From Bacilli bacterium (GTDB taxonomy: Bacteria > Bacillota_I > Bacilli_A > RFN20 > CAG-826): a stretch of DNA of 49,158 nt. A program made the translations under genes and the position numbers. The notes below the pieces were generated by a model. The model did not search any database. It had not been told where the DNA came from and saw only the letters and a program-made list of their open reading frames with translations. The DNA is taken from the NCBI GenBank assembly GCA_024695235.1, contig JAILIP010000030.1:1-49158 (forward strand). The letters are read 5' to 3'. Positions 1 to 7,669 of the stretch are shown here, piece by piece (the stretch's first letter is position 1; each line of letters opens with the position of its first letter).

Positions 1-1
1 T

Positions 2-29
2 TTGATTTTAAAAAGATTGTAGTTATAAT
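2..29 (+). promoter_or_regulatory. Promoter of tRNA-Val
   Basis: A -35-like TTGATT (2-7) and a perfect -10 TATAAT (24-29) are separated by 16 nt. Transcription would start near 36, about 27 nt before the tRNA. A CACCC/GGGTG hairpin (about 38-52) lies in that leader and may be processed away. Confidence 0.55.
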
Positions 30-62
30 TATTTAGCACCCAGTGAGGGTGTTAACCAGCAT

Positions 63-138
63 GGATGTTTAGCTCAGCTGGGAGAGCATCTGTTTGACGT
101 ACAGAAGGTCACAGGTTCGAGCCCTGTAGCATCCACCA
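63..138 (+). tRNA. tRNA-Val(GAC)
   Basis: The 7-bp acceptor stem GGATGTT/AGCATCC, the D-arm AGCTCAGCTGGGAGAGC, the anticodon stem TCTGT/ACAGA with loop TTGACGT (anticodon GAC), the T-arm GGTTCGAGCCC and an encoded CCA (136-138) are all visible. Confidence 0.95.
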
Positions 139-150
139 TTAAGTAAAATG

Positions 151-169
151 CACCGCAAGGTGTTTTTTT
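151..169 (+). terminator. Terminator after tRNA-Val
   Basis: A short hairpin CACC-GCAA-GGTG is followed directly by seven T residues. Confidence 0.7.
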
Positions 170-174
170 ATTTT

Positions 175-204
175 CTTACACATATTGCGAACGCGTGATA
201 TAAT
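175..204 (+). promoter_or_regulatory. Promoter of the DUF2188 membrane protein gene
   Basis: A consensus -10 TATAAT lies at 199-204, with a weak -35 CTTACA at 175-180 (18-nt spacer). It sits just after the tRNA terminator, so the downstream gene has its own promoter. Confidence 0.5.
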
Positions 205-230
205 AACACTTGACATGGAGGATTTTTTAT

Positions 231-1481
231 ATGTCTAAAGAAAAGAAAACAGCATTTCAAAAGTTTGTTTTAGCGTTAGGCATTTTAGTCGCTGTCGCTG
301 CCGTAGCATCCTTGGCCGTCGGCTTAGTGTTCGCATTTACTGCACCTGCTAACGGATATCATGGTATGTTCTCAGGAGCTGATGGTGACAAACCATTACT
401 TGCATACGCTAGATTCTGTAATGCCATCCGCAAAGCCCTTGTTGGTGAAACTGATGCTTATGTACCAGATGAAGCTGCTACAAGTTCACTTGTGTTTGGT
501 GTTATATGTTGTGTCCTTGGATTAATTTGGTTAATCATGGCCGCAGTCAAAAAGAAATTTGTTCATATGGTCTATTTCCTTGCAGCTATTGCTACAGGAT
601 TTGTCGTCTCATTCGGTTTCTTCCTTGCAACTGAATGCGAAGCATATCACTGGAAAGCAGGCTGGGATGTTGGTGAAGGACCAAATCTATTAGCTACTAT
701 TGTCATCATTGCTTCAATGGTGCTCTTAGTTGCATTCATCGCATTCTTTGTCCTCAACCTCATCTCCTTAATCAAAGTCAGAAAGCCAGCTAAGAAAGCT
801 GCTGAAGAAGACGAAGAAGAGGAAGCAGTTGAAGAACCTAAGAAAGAAGAAAAACCAGCTGAAGAAGCAAAACCTGAAGTTAAAGAAGAACCAGTAGTTG
901 CTGCTGAACCAGAAGTTAAAGAAGAGCCTAAGGAAGAACCAAAGGTTGAAGAACAACCAAAAGAAGAACCTAAGGAAGAACCTGCTCCTGCTCCAGTAGA
1001 AGAAAAACCTGCTGAAGAGAAGAAGGAAGAAAAGCCAGCAGAAGAAAAGAAACCTGCTGCTAAGAAAGCTCCTGCTAAGAAGCCAGCTGAAAAGAAAGAG
1101 CCAGCTAAGAAAGAAGAAGCTCCAAAAGCTGAACCTAAGAAGGAACCAGCCAAGAAAGCAGAACCTAAGAAAGCTGAGCCTAAGAAAGAAGCTGCTCCTA
1201 AGGCAGAAAAGAAGCCAGCTGAAAAACCTGCTCCAAAAGCAGAAGAAAAACCAGCTGCCGCTAAAGGTGAAAAACCAACTCCACGTAAAGATGCCCCAAG
1301 ATCATATCACATCTCTCAACATCCAAACGGTGGTTGGCAAGTCAAGGGTGCTGGAAGTGAAAAAGCACTTAAACGTTTCCCAACACAAGCGGAAGCTATT
1401 AAGTACGCACGTGAGCTCGAAAAGAGTTCCGGTGTTTCATTCCGTGTTCACTCAATGAAAGGCAAGATTAGAAAAGCTTAA
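231..1481 (+). CDS. Four-TM membrane protein with K/E/P/A-rich linker and DUF2188 domain
   Basis: The function is unknown. The start at 231 is chosen because a GGAGG site at 217-221 precedes it; an in-frame TTG at 210 lies upstream of that site. The first ~190 residues contain four hydrophobic segments. A ~165-residue low-complexity tract of Glu, Lys, Pro and Ala follows (repeated EEKPAEE and KKAEPKK units), like a histone-H1 tail or a flexible spacer. The last ~55 residues (HPNGGWQVKGAGSEKALK, then a motif ending MKGKIRKA) match the DUF2188 pattern. Four spans would place the tail and DUF2188 in the cytoplasm. The 28,559-29,359 gene has a similar TM-plus-charged-tail plan but no DUF2188. The DUF2188 call is fairly firm; the role is open. 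Confidence 0.85.
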   Translation: MSKEKKTAFQKFVLALGILVAVAAVASLAVGLVFAFTAPANGYHGMFSGADGDKPLLAYARFCNAIRKALVGETDAYVPDEAATSSLVFGVICCVLGLIWLIMAAVKKKFVHMVYFLAAIATGFVVSFGFFLATECEAYHWKAGWDVGEGPNLLATIVIIASMVLLVAFIAFFVLNLISLIKVRKPAKKAAEEDEEEEAVEEPKKEEKPAEEAKPEVKEEPVVAAEPEVKEEPKEEPKVEEQPKEEPKEEPAPAPVEEKPAEEKKEEKPAEEKKPAAKKAPAKKPAEKKEPAKKEEAPKAEPKKEPAKKAEPKKAEPKKEAAPKAEKKPAEKPAPKAEEKPAAAKGEKPTPRKDAPRSYHISQHPNGGWQVKGAGSEKALKRFPTQAEAIKYARELEKSSGVSFRVHSMKGKIRKA

Positions 1482-1493
1482 TCTTAACAAATT

Positions 1494-1514
1494 GGCCCAC
1501 ATTGTGGGCCTTTC
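1494..1514 (+). terminator. Terminator after DUF2188 gene
   Basis: A perfect 7-bp stem GGCCCAC-ATT-GTGGGCC is followed by TTTCATT. Confidence 0.8.
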
Positions 1515-1519
1515 ATTAT

Positions 1520-1593
1520 GCACTCGTAGTTCAGTGGTAGAACTTTAGCTTCCCAAGCTAACTATACGGGTTCGATTCCCGCCGAGTGCTCCA
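1520..1593 (+). tRNA. tRNA-Gly(CCC)
   Basis: The acceptor stem is GCACTCG/CGAGTGC with discriminator T as usual for bacterial Gly tRNAs. The anticodon stem is TTAGC/GCTAA with loop TTCCCAA, anticodon CCC. CCA is encoded. Only 34 nt separate it from the next coding start, so the operon that follows may be co-transcribed with it. Confidence 0.95.
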
Positions 1594-1627
1594 TAAGTTA
1601 CTTACTCCCTTTAAGAGAGGTTTTAAT

Positions 1628-3136
1628 ATGAAAATTGCTTTAACTGGTGCTAGCGGTCATATGGGTATCGCTACACTCAAAGAATTCCTAAATATAAAAG
1701 AAGTCGATGTAGTTCGAGTTTTAGTTTTGCCAAAAGATAAAAGGGCGAAACTAGTTAAAAAACTCGCCAAACAAAACAAAGTTAGAGTAGAAATCATTCG
1801 TGGTGATATATCTAACCTTGAAGATGTTAAAAAGCTTTGCGTTGGTGTTGAATATCTATTTAACCTTGCTGCTTTAATTCCACCAGGAAGTGATAAACAT
1901 CCTGAACTATCATATTTAGCAAATGAAGTTGGTGCGTATAACGTCATCAAAGTATGTGAAGAAAACCCAATCAAGTTAATTGATATTACATCAGTTGCTT
2001 TATACGGCCATAGAAATGTTAAACATCCATTTGAAAGAGTAGGGGATCCTCTTCTTCCAAGTGTTTTTGATGCATATGCTGCTCATAAACTAAGAGGCGA
2101 GTACGCAATTTTAGAAAGCAACGTTGATAAGTTTGCAATTATTCGTCAAACCGCAATGGTGTACCTAGAAATGCTTAACTCCAACATGTCTGATGGACTT
2201 ATGTTCCATACATGTTTTAATGATCCACTTGAATGGTCAACAGCTGAGGACTCTGGCCGCCTTATGGCGAACATTGTTAAAGAAGATATCGCTGGCCATT
2301 TAAACTATGACAATTTCTGGAAGAAAGTATTTAACCTTGGTGATGGTGAACATAACCGTATTTCTGGTTATGACACGATTGAAGGTGGCTTCTCACTTTT
2401 TGGAGGAAAAGCATGCAATTACTTTGATCCAAACTATAATGTTACACGTAACTTCCATGGTGGCTTTTACTATGATGGAGATGAACTAGAAAAACTCTTC
2501 CATTATCAAAATGATAAAATCGATGAATATTGGCTCAAAGTTTTGAAAAAATATCCATATTATAAAATGGGCAGAATTGTTCCTGCTGGAGTTATCAAAA
2601 AGTTTGCAATTAAAAGACTATTTAAAGATTCAAACTCTCCAACATATTGGTATAAGCACAATGATATTCCTAGACTCACAGCTTTCTTTGGTTCTAAAGA
2701 AGAATATGAGAATCTTCCAACCACATGGGATAAGTTTAAACTCGATGATTTAAAAGTCACTCGTTCAGTTAAATCATATGTTCCAATCAACTATGGATTT
2801 GATATAAATAAGAGTGATAAAGACATCACTTTAGAAGATCTTAAAAATGTTGCCTTAATGCATGGAGGAAAACTTCTTAGCAGTGAATTCAAAAAAGGCG
2901 ATGTATATGCGAAATTAAAATGGGTCAATCAAGATAACGAAGAGTTTGAATGTCGCCCATACACAATTCTTAGAGGTGGTCACTGGATGAATCCTTTATA
3001 TAAAGATTACGTCTGGGATTTTGACCGTCTTTCAAAGAAAGATAAGATATTCGCTCAATATTGGTATGATTCTCATAAAGAAGATGAAAACCATTGTTAC
3101 TACATGGATGAAAAATATGAGGCATTTATGAAATGA
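1628..3136 (+). CDS. NAD(P)-dependent epimerase/dehydratase (extended SDR)
   Basis: The N-terminus MKIALTGASGHMGIAT carries the Rossmann GxxGxxG nucleotide-binding motif of extended short-chain dehydrogenases such as sugar epimerases and dihydroflavonol-reductase-like enzymes. The ATG at 1628 follows an AGAGAGG site; an in-frame upstream start at 1586 would lie inside the tRNA-Gly gene and is rejected. At 502 aa the protein is ~150-200 residues longer than usual. The C-terminal part has an aromatic-rich section (RGGHWMNPLY) that I do not recognise. It is the first gene of a four-gene run in which every junction is an ATGA overlap. The substrate cannot be read from sequence. Confidence 0.8.
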   Translation: MKIALTGASGHMGIATLKEFLNIKEVDVVRVLVLPKDKRAKLVKKLAKQNKVRVEIIRGDISNLEDVKKLCVGVEYLFNLAALIPPGSDKHPELSYLANEVGAYNVIKVCEENPIKLIDITSVALYGHRNVKHPFERVGDPLLPSVFDAYAAHKLRGEYAILESNVDKFAIIRQTAMVYLEMLNSNMSDGLMFHTCFNDPLEWSTAEDSGRLMANIVKEDIAGHLNYDNFWKKVFNLGDGEHNRISGYDTIEGGFSLFGGKACNYFDPNYNVTRNFHGGFYYDGDELEKLFHYQNDKIDEYWLKVLKKYPYYKMGRIVPAGVIKKFAIKRLFKDSNSPTYWYKHNDIPRLTAFFGSKEEYENLPTTWDKFKLDDLKVTRSVKSYVPINYGFDINKSDKDITLEDLKNVALMHGGKLLSSEFKKGDVYAKLKWVNQDNEEFECRPYTILRGGHWMNPLYKDYVWDFDRLSKKDKIFAQYWYDSHKEDENHCYYMDEKYEAFMK

Positions 3137-3993
3137 AAGCTGCTTTAATCTACTTCACAGGAACTGGTAATTCAAAAAGAATACTTGAATTTGCTAAAAG
3201 CAATATTTCTTTTGAATGCGATGTTTTTGATGTAATTAAAGATGAAGTAGTGGATATGTCTAAATATGACTGCCTCATGATCTTTTATCCTATCTATGGA
3301 TTTAACGCACCTAAGCCAATCATTGACTATGTCAAAAAGATTCAAAAGATAGATGAAAATAAGAAATGTTTAGTTATGAAGAATTCTGGAGAACATCTTT
3401 TCTGGAATAACGGTTCTTCACTTCACTTAAGAAATATCCTTAAAAGAAGAAACATTTCACTTGTTAGTGAATATCACTACTTAATGCCATATTCATTTAT
3501 CTTTAGACATACAGATTTCATGGCATATCGCATGATAAGTGTTGCTGAAAAACTTATCGCCTTAGATATGAAAGATTTCCTTGATGGAAAATACGTTAAA
3601 ATCAAACGCTTCTTTGGTGATAGTTTATTCGCATTAATTCTCCGCATTCAGTGGTGGGGAGGTCGCTTCAACGGTAGATTCTATAAGATAGATCAAACCA
3701 AATGTATTAAATGTATGAAATGCGTTAGAGATTGTCCTGCTCAAAACATTGAATTCAAAGATGACAAATTCAAATTTGGTAAGAAATGTCTGATGTGTCA
3801 AAAATGTGTCATGTATTGCCCAAAGGATGCATTTAAATCACTTGGCTTCTTCACCTCCTGGAAAGTTAATAAACCATATTCATTCGTGGAAACTCATACA
3901 TTCCAAAAAGAGGCTAAACCACGTTATTGTAAAAAGAACTATCAAAGATATTTTGAAATGTTTGAGAAAAAAATTGAGGAATCTAAAAAATGA
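3133..3993 (+). CDS. EFR1-type flavodoxin-ferredoxin fusion
   Basis: The N-terminal ~150 residues are flavodoxin-like, with the FMN phosphate loop FTGTGNSKR at residues 8-16. The C-terminal part has two 4Fe-4S motifs, CIKCMKCVRDCP and CLMCQKCVMYCP, each CxxCxxCxxxCP. This layout matches the EFR1 family (EF-hand-free flavodoxin/ferredoxin). A redox carrier role is inferred, perhaps delivering electrons to the epimerase/dehydratase whose stop it overlaps by 4 nt. No signal peptide is seen, so it is cytoplasmic. Confidence 0.85.
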   Translation: MKAALIYFTGTGNSKRILEFAKSNISFECDVFDVIKDEVVDMSKYDCLMIFYPIYGFNAPKPIIDYVKKIQKIDENKKCLVMKNSGEHLFWNNGSSLHLRNILKRRNISLVSEYHYLMPYSFIFRHTDFMAYRMISVAEKLIALDMKDFLDGKYVKIKRFFGDSLFALILRIQWWGGRFNGRFYKIDQTKCIKCMKCVRDCPAQNIEFKDDKFKFGKKCLMCQKCVMYCPKDAFKSLGFFTSWKVNKPYSFVETHTFQKEAKPRYCKKNYQRYFEMFEKKIEESKK

Positions 3994-4841
3994 GGAAACT
4001 CATTCTTTTTCTTTTACCATTAATGCTTGCATCTTGTTCTATGAACAAAATCGAGCCAATAAACGATATTAAATACCAATATGGTGTCTTTCTTTCATGC
4101 GAACCAAACGATATGAAATACATGACTGGATATAAGACAATTGTGATAGACGCCCAATACTTTGAAAAAGGCGATGTTCTCGCTTTAAAAGAACACGGCA
4201 ATAAGGTATTCAGCTATATCAACCTTGGCTCAATTGAAAACTTCCGTTCATATTATGATATGTTCAAAGATATCACCTTGGGTGAATATGAAAACTGGGA
4301 AGAAGAAAGATGGGTTGATGTGTCTAATGTCTCTTGGCAAAACTTCATCATCAATGACTTATCTTCAGAACTTCTTTTTAAAGGAGTAGATGGTTTATTC
4401 GTGGATAACTGCGATGTCTATTATAACTACCAAACTGACGCAATATTTGATGGAGTTACTACTATCCTTAAAGGACTTAAAAACAAAGGCACTTATGTTT
4501 CTATCAATGGAGGAGATACATATGTATCAAAATACATTGAGAAGAACAATAAAATATCTGATGTAATGAACGCTGTTAATCAAGAAACAGTGTTCTCAAA
4601 AATCAATTGGAATACCAAAACATTTTCTCGTAATGATAATAAAGAAAAAGAATACTTCCAACAATATGTTGAAACAGTATCTTCATATGGAGGAGATGTG
4701 TATCTTCTTGAATATACAAAAGATAATTCTCTTATTAAAGAAATAAATGAATACTGCAAAAGTAAGAATTTCATCTACTATGCTGCGGATGATTTAGAAC
4801 TAAAAATACCAACATCATATAAAGGGAGTCAGAAAATATGA
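3990..4841 (+). CDS. GH114-like (endo-alpha-1,4-polygalactosaminidase-like) lipoprotein
   Basis: A lipoprotein signal ends in LASC (Cys16 predicted lipidated), so the protein sits on the outer face of the membrane. The body has the TIM-barrel signature I associate with GH114 / TM1410-like proteins: an early IDAQYF strand, a YINLGSIENFR motif, a W-E-E-x-W-V-D segment and KGVDGLFVDNCD. At 283 aa it is a normal size for a single GH114 domain. It overlaps both neighbours by 4 nt, so it should be made together with them. A galactosaminogalactan-like substrate is family knowledge, not shown here. Confidence 0.75.
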   Translation: MRKLILFLLPLMLASCSMNKIEPINDIKYQYGVFLSCEPNDMKYMTGYKTIVIDAQYFEKGDVLALKEHGNKVFSYINLGSIENFRSYYDMFKDITLGEYENWEEERWVDVSNVSWQNFIINDLSSELLFKGVDGLFVDNCDVYYNYQTDAIFDGVTTILKGLKNKGTYVSINGGDTYVSKYIEKNNKISDVMNAVNQETVFSKINWNTKTFSRNDNKEKEYFQQYVETVSSYGGDVYLLEYTKDNSLIKEINEYCKSKNFIYYAADDLELKIPTSYKGSQKI

Positions 4842-5710
4842 GTTCGTCAAAAAGAATCGTTCATAAATATATTCGACGTCATAGAAGGATGAATTTTACT
4901 ATGTTGCAAGAAGCTTTAGCTGATCAAAGCGATAAGACCAAATATAAAGTTCCTCGTAGATTTAGATTTGCTAACAAGATTCAAGAAAAGACTTATGGCA
5001 TGATGCCTGTTTTTGAAGTATCTCCAAAGAAAAGCTATGGCTACACCCTTTTATATATTCATGGTGGAGCATATGTTCATCCATTTTCAGTATTCCATTG
5101 GAGGTTTATGTCTAAAGTATCTCGTAGAAGTGGATGCGGCTTAGAAGTTCCTAACTATTTAAAACTCCCACTTTTCACATACAAAAAATCTCATGAACAA
5201 ATGATGGGATTCTATAAAGAATTCTCATCCACCCATAAAATGGATAAGGTTATCATCGCAGGTGATTCTGCTGGTGGAGGCTTTGCCTTAAGTCTTCTTC
5301 AACAAGCTAGAGATCTCAATCTTCCACTTCCTAAGAAAGCTATATTGTTTTCGCCATGGGTTGATGTAGTTGGAGGTAATCCAATTCTCGATAAATATGA
5401 TTGCATGATTGATTATGAGGTCGCTCAAATACCGGGCAAAGCATGGGCTGATAATGATGATCCTCATAATCCTATCATCTCTCCATTATATGGAAAGATG
5501 AATGACTTATGCCCAGTAGACATTTATGTCGGAACACATGAAATACTTTTCAATGATTGCGTGAAAACTCATGAGCTCCTATATAAGTCCGGAAACACCG
5601 GAAAACTCTTCGTTGGAAATAAGATGGGACATGTCTATCCTTTGTATCCAATGAAAGATGCTAGACTAATTCTTAAACATATAATTAATCAACTTAGGCT
5701 AAAACATTAA
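4838..5710 (+). CDS. Alpha/beta hydrolase, HSL-type esterase
   Basis: The oxyanion motif HGGAY and the nucleophile elbow GDSAGGG (Ser144) identify the hormone-sensitive-lipase / acetyl-esterase class of alpha/beta hydrolases. The acid residue is probably in GTHEILFND and the catalytic His in MGHVYP. There is no signal peptide. As last gene of the overlapping operon it may deacylate a sugar or small ester handled by the upstream enzymes; that pairing is inference. Confidence 0.85.
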   Translation: MSSSKRIVHKYIRRHRRMNFTMLQEALADQSDKTKYKVPRRFRFANKIQEKTYGMMPVFEVSPKKSYGYTLLYIHGGAYVHPFSVFHWRFMSKVSRRSGCGLEVPNYLKLPLFTYKKSHEQMMGFYKEFSSTHKMDKVIIAGDSAGGGFALSLLQQARDLNLPLPKKAILFSPWVDVVGGNPILDKYDCMIDYEVAQIPGKAWADNDDPHNPIISPLYGKMNDLCPVDIYVGTHEILFNDCVKTHELLYKSGNTGKLFVGNKMGHVYPLYPMKDARLILKHIINQLRLKH

Positions 5711-5735
5711 TAATTTCATTTAGAAATCATTATGT

Positions 5736-5741
5736 TATAAT
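5736..5741 (+). promoter_or_regulatory. -10 box of predicted leaderless M6 protease mRNA
   Basis: TATAAT ends 6 nt before the ATG at 5748 (spacer TCAAGT). No Shine-Dalgarno sequence lies between, so transcription should start at or next to the A of ATG. Confidence 0.6.
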
Positions 5742-5747
5742 TCAAGT

Positions 5748-7625
5748 ATGAAAAAGATTAGATTAGTATTTTCAGCATTGATGCTCACAGGTTTGCTCTC
5801 ATCCTGTTCTTTGTTTGATCGTTTTATCGATAACGACGATGAAGAAAAAGAGACAACATCTCAAAATGAAAGTGGCACAACTACAGATACAACTTCTAGT
5901 GGTGGTTACTCTTTAAAAGGTATTCATTTAAACAAGAATACCCTTTCGCTTGAAGGCGGAGATAGTGAAACTTTAACAGTAACATTTGACCCATCAACAT
6001 GGACAAACAAAAACGTTAAATGGGAAACAAGTGATCCAAGTGTTGCTACTGTTTCTAAGGGAACAGTCATTGGTGTTTCAATGGGCGAATGTGATATCAC
6101 AGTCAAGTACGCTCGCGAAGAAAGTATCTTTGATACTTGTCACGTCACGGTTACATCTGATTACCAATGCAAGAATAAAACTACAATCAATCAAACATAC
6201 ACCGAATACTCTACCAAAGGTTATTCAGGAAGCTATGATGAAATTTGCCCAACAAAAGGCAATGTCAGATTACTTGTTTTACCAATTTGGTTTACAGATT
6301 CAGACACATATCTAACAAATAGCACTTACAAAGCTAACGTCCGTGAAGATATTGGTAAAGCCTACTTAGGCAGTAATGTTGAAACTGGCTGGAGAAGCGT
6401 TAAAACATTCTATGAAGAAGAATCACAAGGCGCTGTTACAATCACTGGTACAGTTGCTGACTGGTACGAATGTGGTCTAAGTTCTTCATATATGGCAGCA
6501 GACGGTAGCACTGCAGTTAGAACCAAACAATTGGTGACTGATGCTACACAAGCTTACTTTACTGCTCATTCACCTGATTCAAGTTCGCCTGATTCAAGAA
6601 AGAATTACGATAGTGATAATGATGGCTATATCGATGGCGTTATGCTCATTTATGGTGCCCCTGATTATGCATCAAAAGGCATCCACGATGGCATCCCATA
6701 TGACAGCATCGAAGAAAACAATCTATGGGCATATAAATTTGCTACCGGAAATTCTCGTAACGGAGAAAATCCATCTGCTAATATCTTTTTCTGGGCTTCA
6801 TACGACTTCATGTATGGAAGCGCTCAATCAGTTTCTAGAACTGGATTAGATTATCACGGTGGTGATACATCACATTGCACAATTGATACTCATACATTTA
6901 TCCATGAAATGGGTCACGTATTTGGTTTAGACGACTATTACGATTATGGCAGCCACGGTTACACACCTGCTGGCCAATTCTCTATGCAAGATGAAAACGT
7001 TGGAGCGCATGATGCTTTCTCAGTCATGGCATATGGATGGGCTAACCCATATATCCCACTTAAATCATGCACAATCACTATTAGTGATTTCCAATCATCT
7101 CACGATATGGTTTTATTAACTCCAGAATGGAATGGATATGATTCAGCATTTGATGAATACTTATTACTTGAGTTATTCACTCCAACTGGCCTTAACAAAC
7201 TTGACTGTGATTATAAGTATAGTTCACGTGTCCAAGGACCAAACGAAGTTGGTATTAGATTATGGCACGTTGATGCTAGATTATATAGCTACTCAAAGAG
7301 TATAATTACATCCAATGTTAACGATGGATATGTATATCTATATAATAGCAATACATATGATGGAGGCCGTGAAGGTAATGAACCAGAGAACAATCTCCTT
7401 CAACTCATTCATAACAACACAACTTTAGGCCACAAGAATCAAACTGCTCTTTCCAATGAAAGTTTGTTCCAACAAGGTGATTCATTTACGATTAACACCT
7501 ACAAAAAACAATTCGTTAATGGCAGTGATGGCAATCTCAATAACGGAACAGCCTTCAAATGGTCATTCACAGTAGATGCAATGACTTCAAATTCCGCTAC
7601 AATTTCATTCGTTCTTTCCGCTTAA
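5748..7625 (+). CDS. M6-family (immune-inhibitor-A-like) metalloprotease lipoprotein with Ig-like domain
   Basis: The lipobox LLSSC (Cys20) predicts surface anchoring, followed by a Ser/Thr/Glu-rich spacer. Residues ~57-125 form a bacterial Ig-like (Big_2) domain (NVKWETSDPSVATVS). The catalytic zinc motif HEMGHVFGLDDYYDY begins at His386 (HExxH plus a downstream Asp), typical of M6 peptidases, with the usual FSVMAYGW further on. At 625 aa it is full length. It has its own promoter and no ribosome binding site; the only spacer before the ATG is TCAAGT. The substrate is probably an extracellular protein. Confidence 0.88.
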   Translation: MKKIRLVFSALMLTGLLSSCSLFDRFIDNDDEEKETTSQNESGTTTDTTSSGGYSLKGIHLNKNTLSLEGGDSETLTVTFDPSTWTNKNVKWETSDPSVATVSKGTVIGVSMGECDITVKYAREESIFDTCHVTVTSDYQCKNKTTINQTYTEYSTKGYSGSYDEICPTKGNVRLLVLPIWFTDSDTYLTNSTYKANVREDIGKAYLGSNVETGWRSVKTFYEEESQGAVTITGTVADWYECGLSSSYMAADGSTAVRTKQLVTDATQAYFTAHSPDSSSPDSRKNYDSDNDGYIDGVMLIYGAPDYASKGIHDGIPYDSIEENNLWAYKFATGNSRNGENPSANIFFWASYDFMYGSAQSVSRTGLDYHGGDTSHCTIDTHTFIHEMGHVFGLDDYYDYGSHGYTPAGQFSMQDENVGAHDAFSVMAYGWANPYIPLKSCTITISDFQSSHDMVLLTPEWNGYDSAFDEYLLLELFTPTGLNKLDCDYKYSSRVQGPNEVGIRLWHVDARLYSYSKSIITSNVNDGYVYLYNSNTYDGGREGNEPENNLLQLIHNNTTLGHKNQTALSNESLFQQGDSFTINTYKKQFVNGSDGNLNNGTAFKWSFTVDAMTSNSATISFVLSA

Positions 7626-7669
7626 GGAAAACAAATAAATAATCAAATCAAATATAGGAGGTTTTCAAT

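Noticed and set aside
647-1153. Reverse-strand frame of 168 codons rich in Ser, Gly, Ala and Phe
   Set aside because: It is the antisense image of the Lys/Glu/Pro/Ala tail; no ribosome site, and its composition is explained by the real gene.
1586-1627. Longer start for the epimerase
   Set aside because: It would begin inside tRNA-Gly; the AGAGAGG-led ATG at 1628 gives a normal Rossmann N-terminus.
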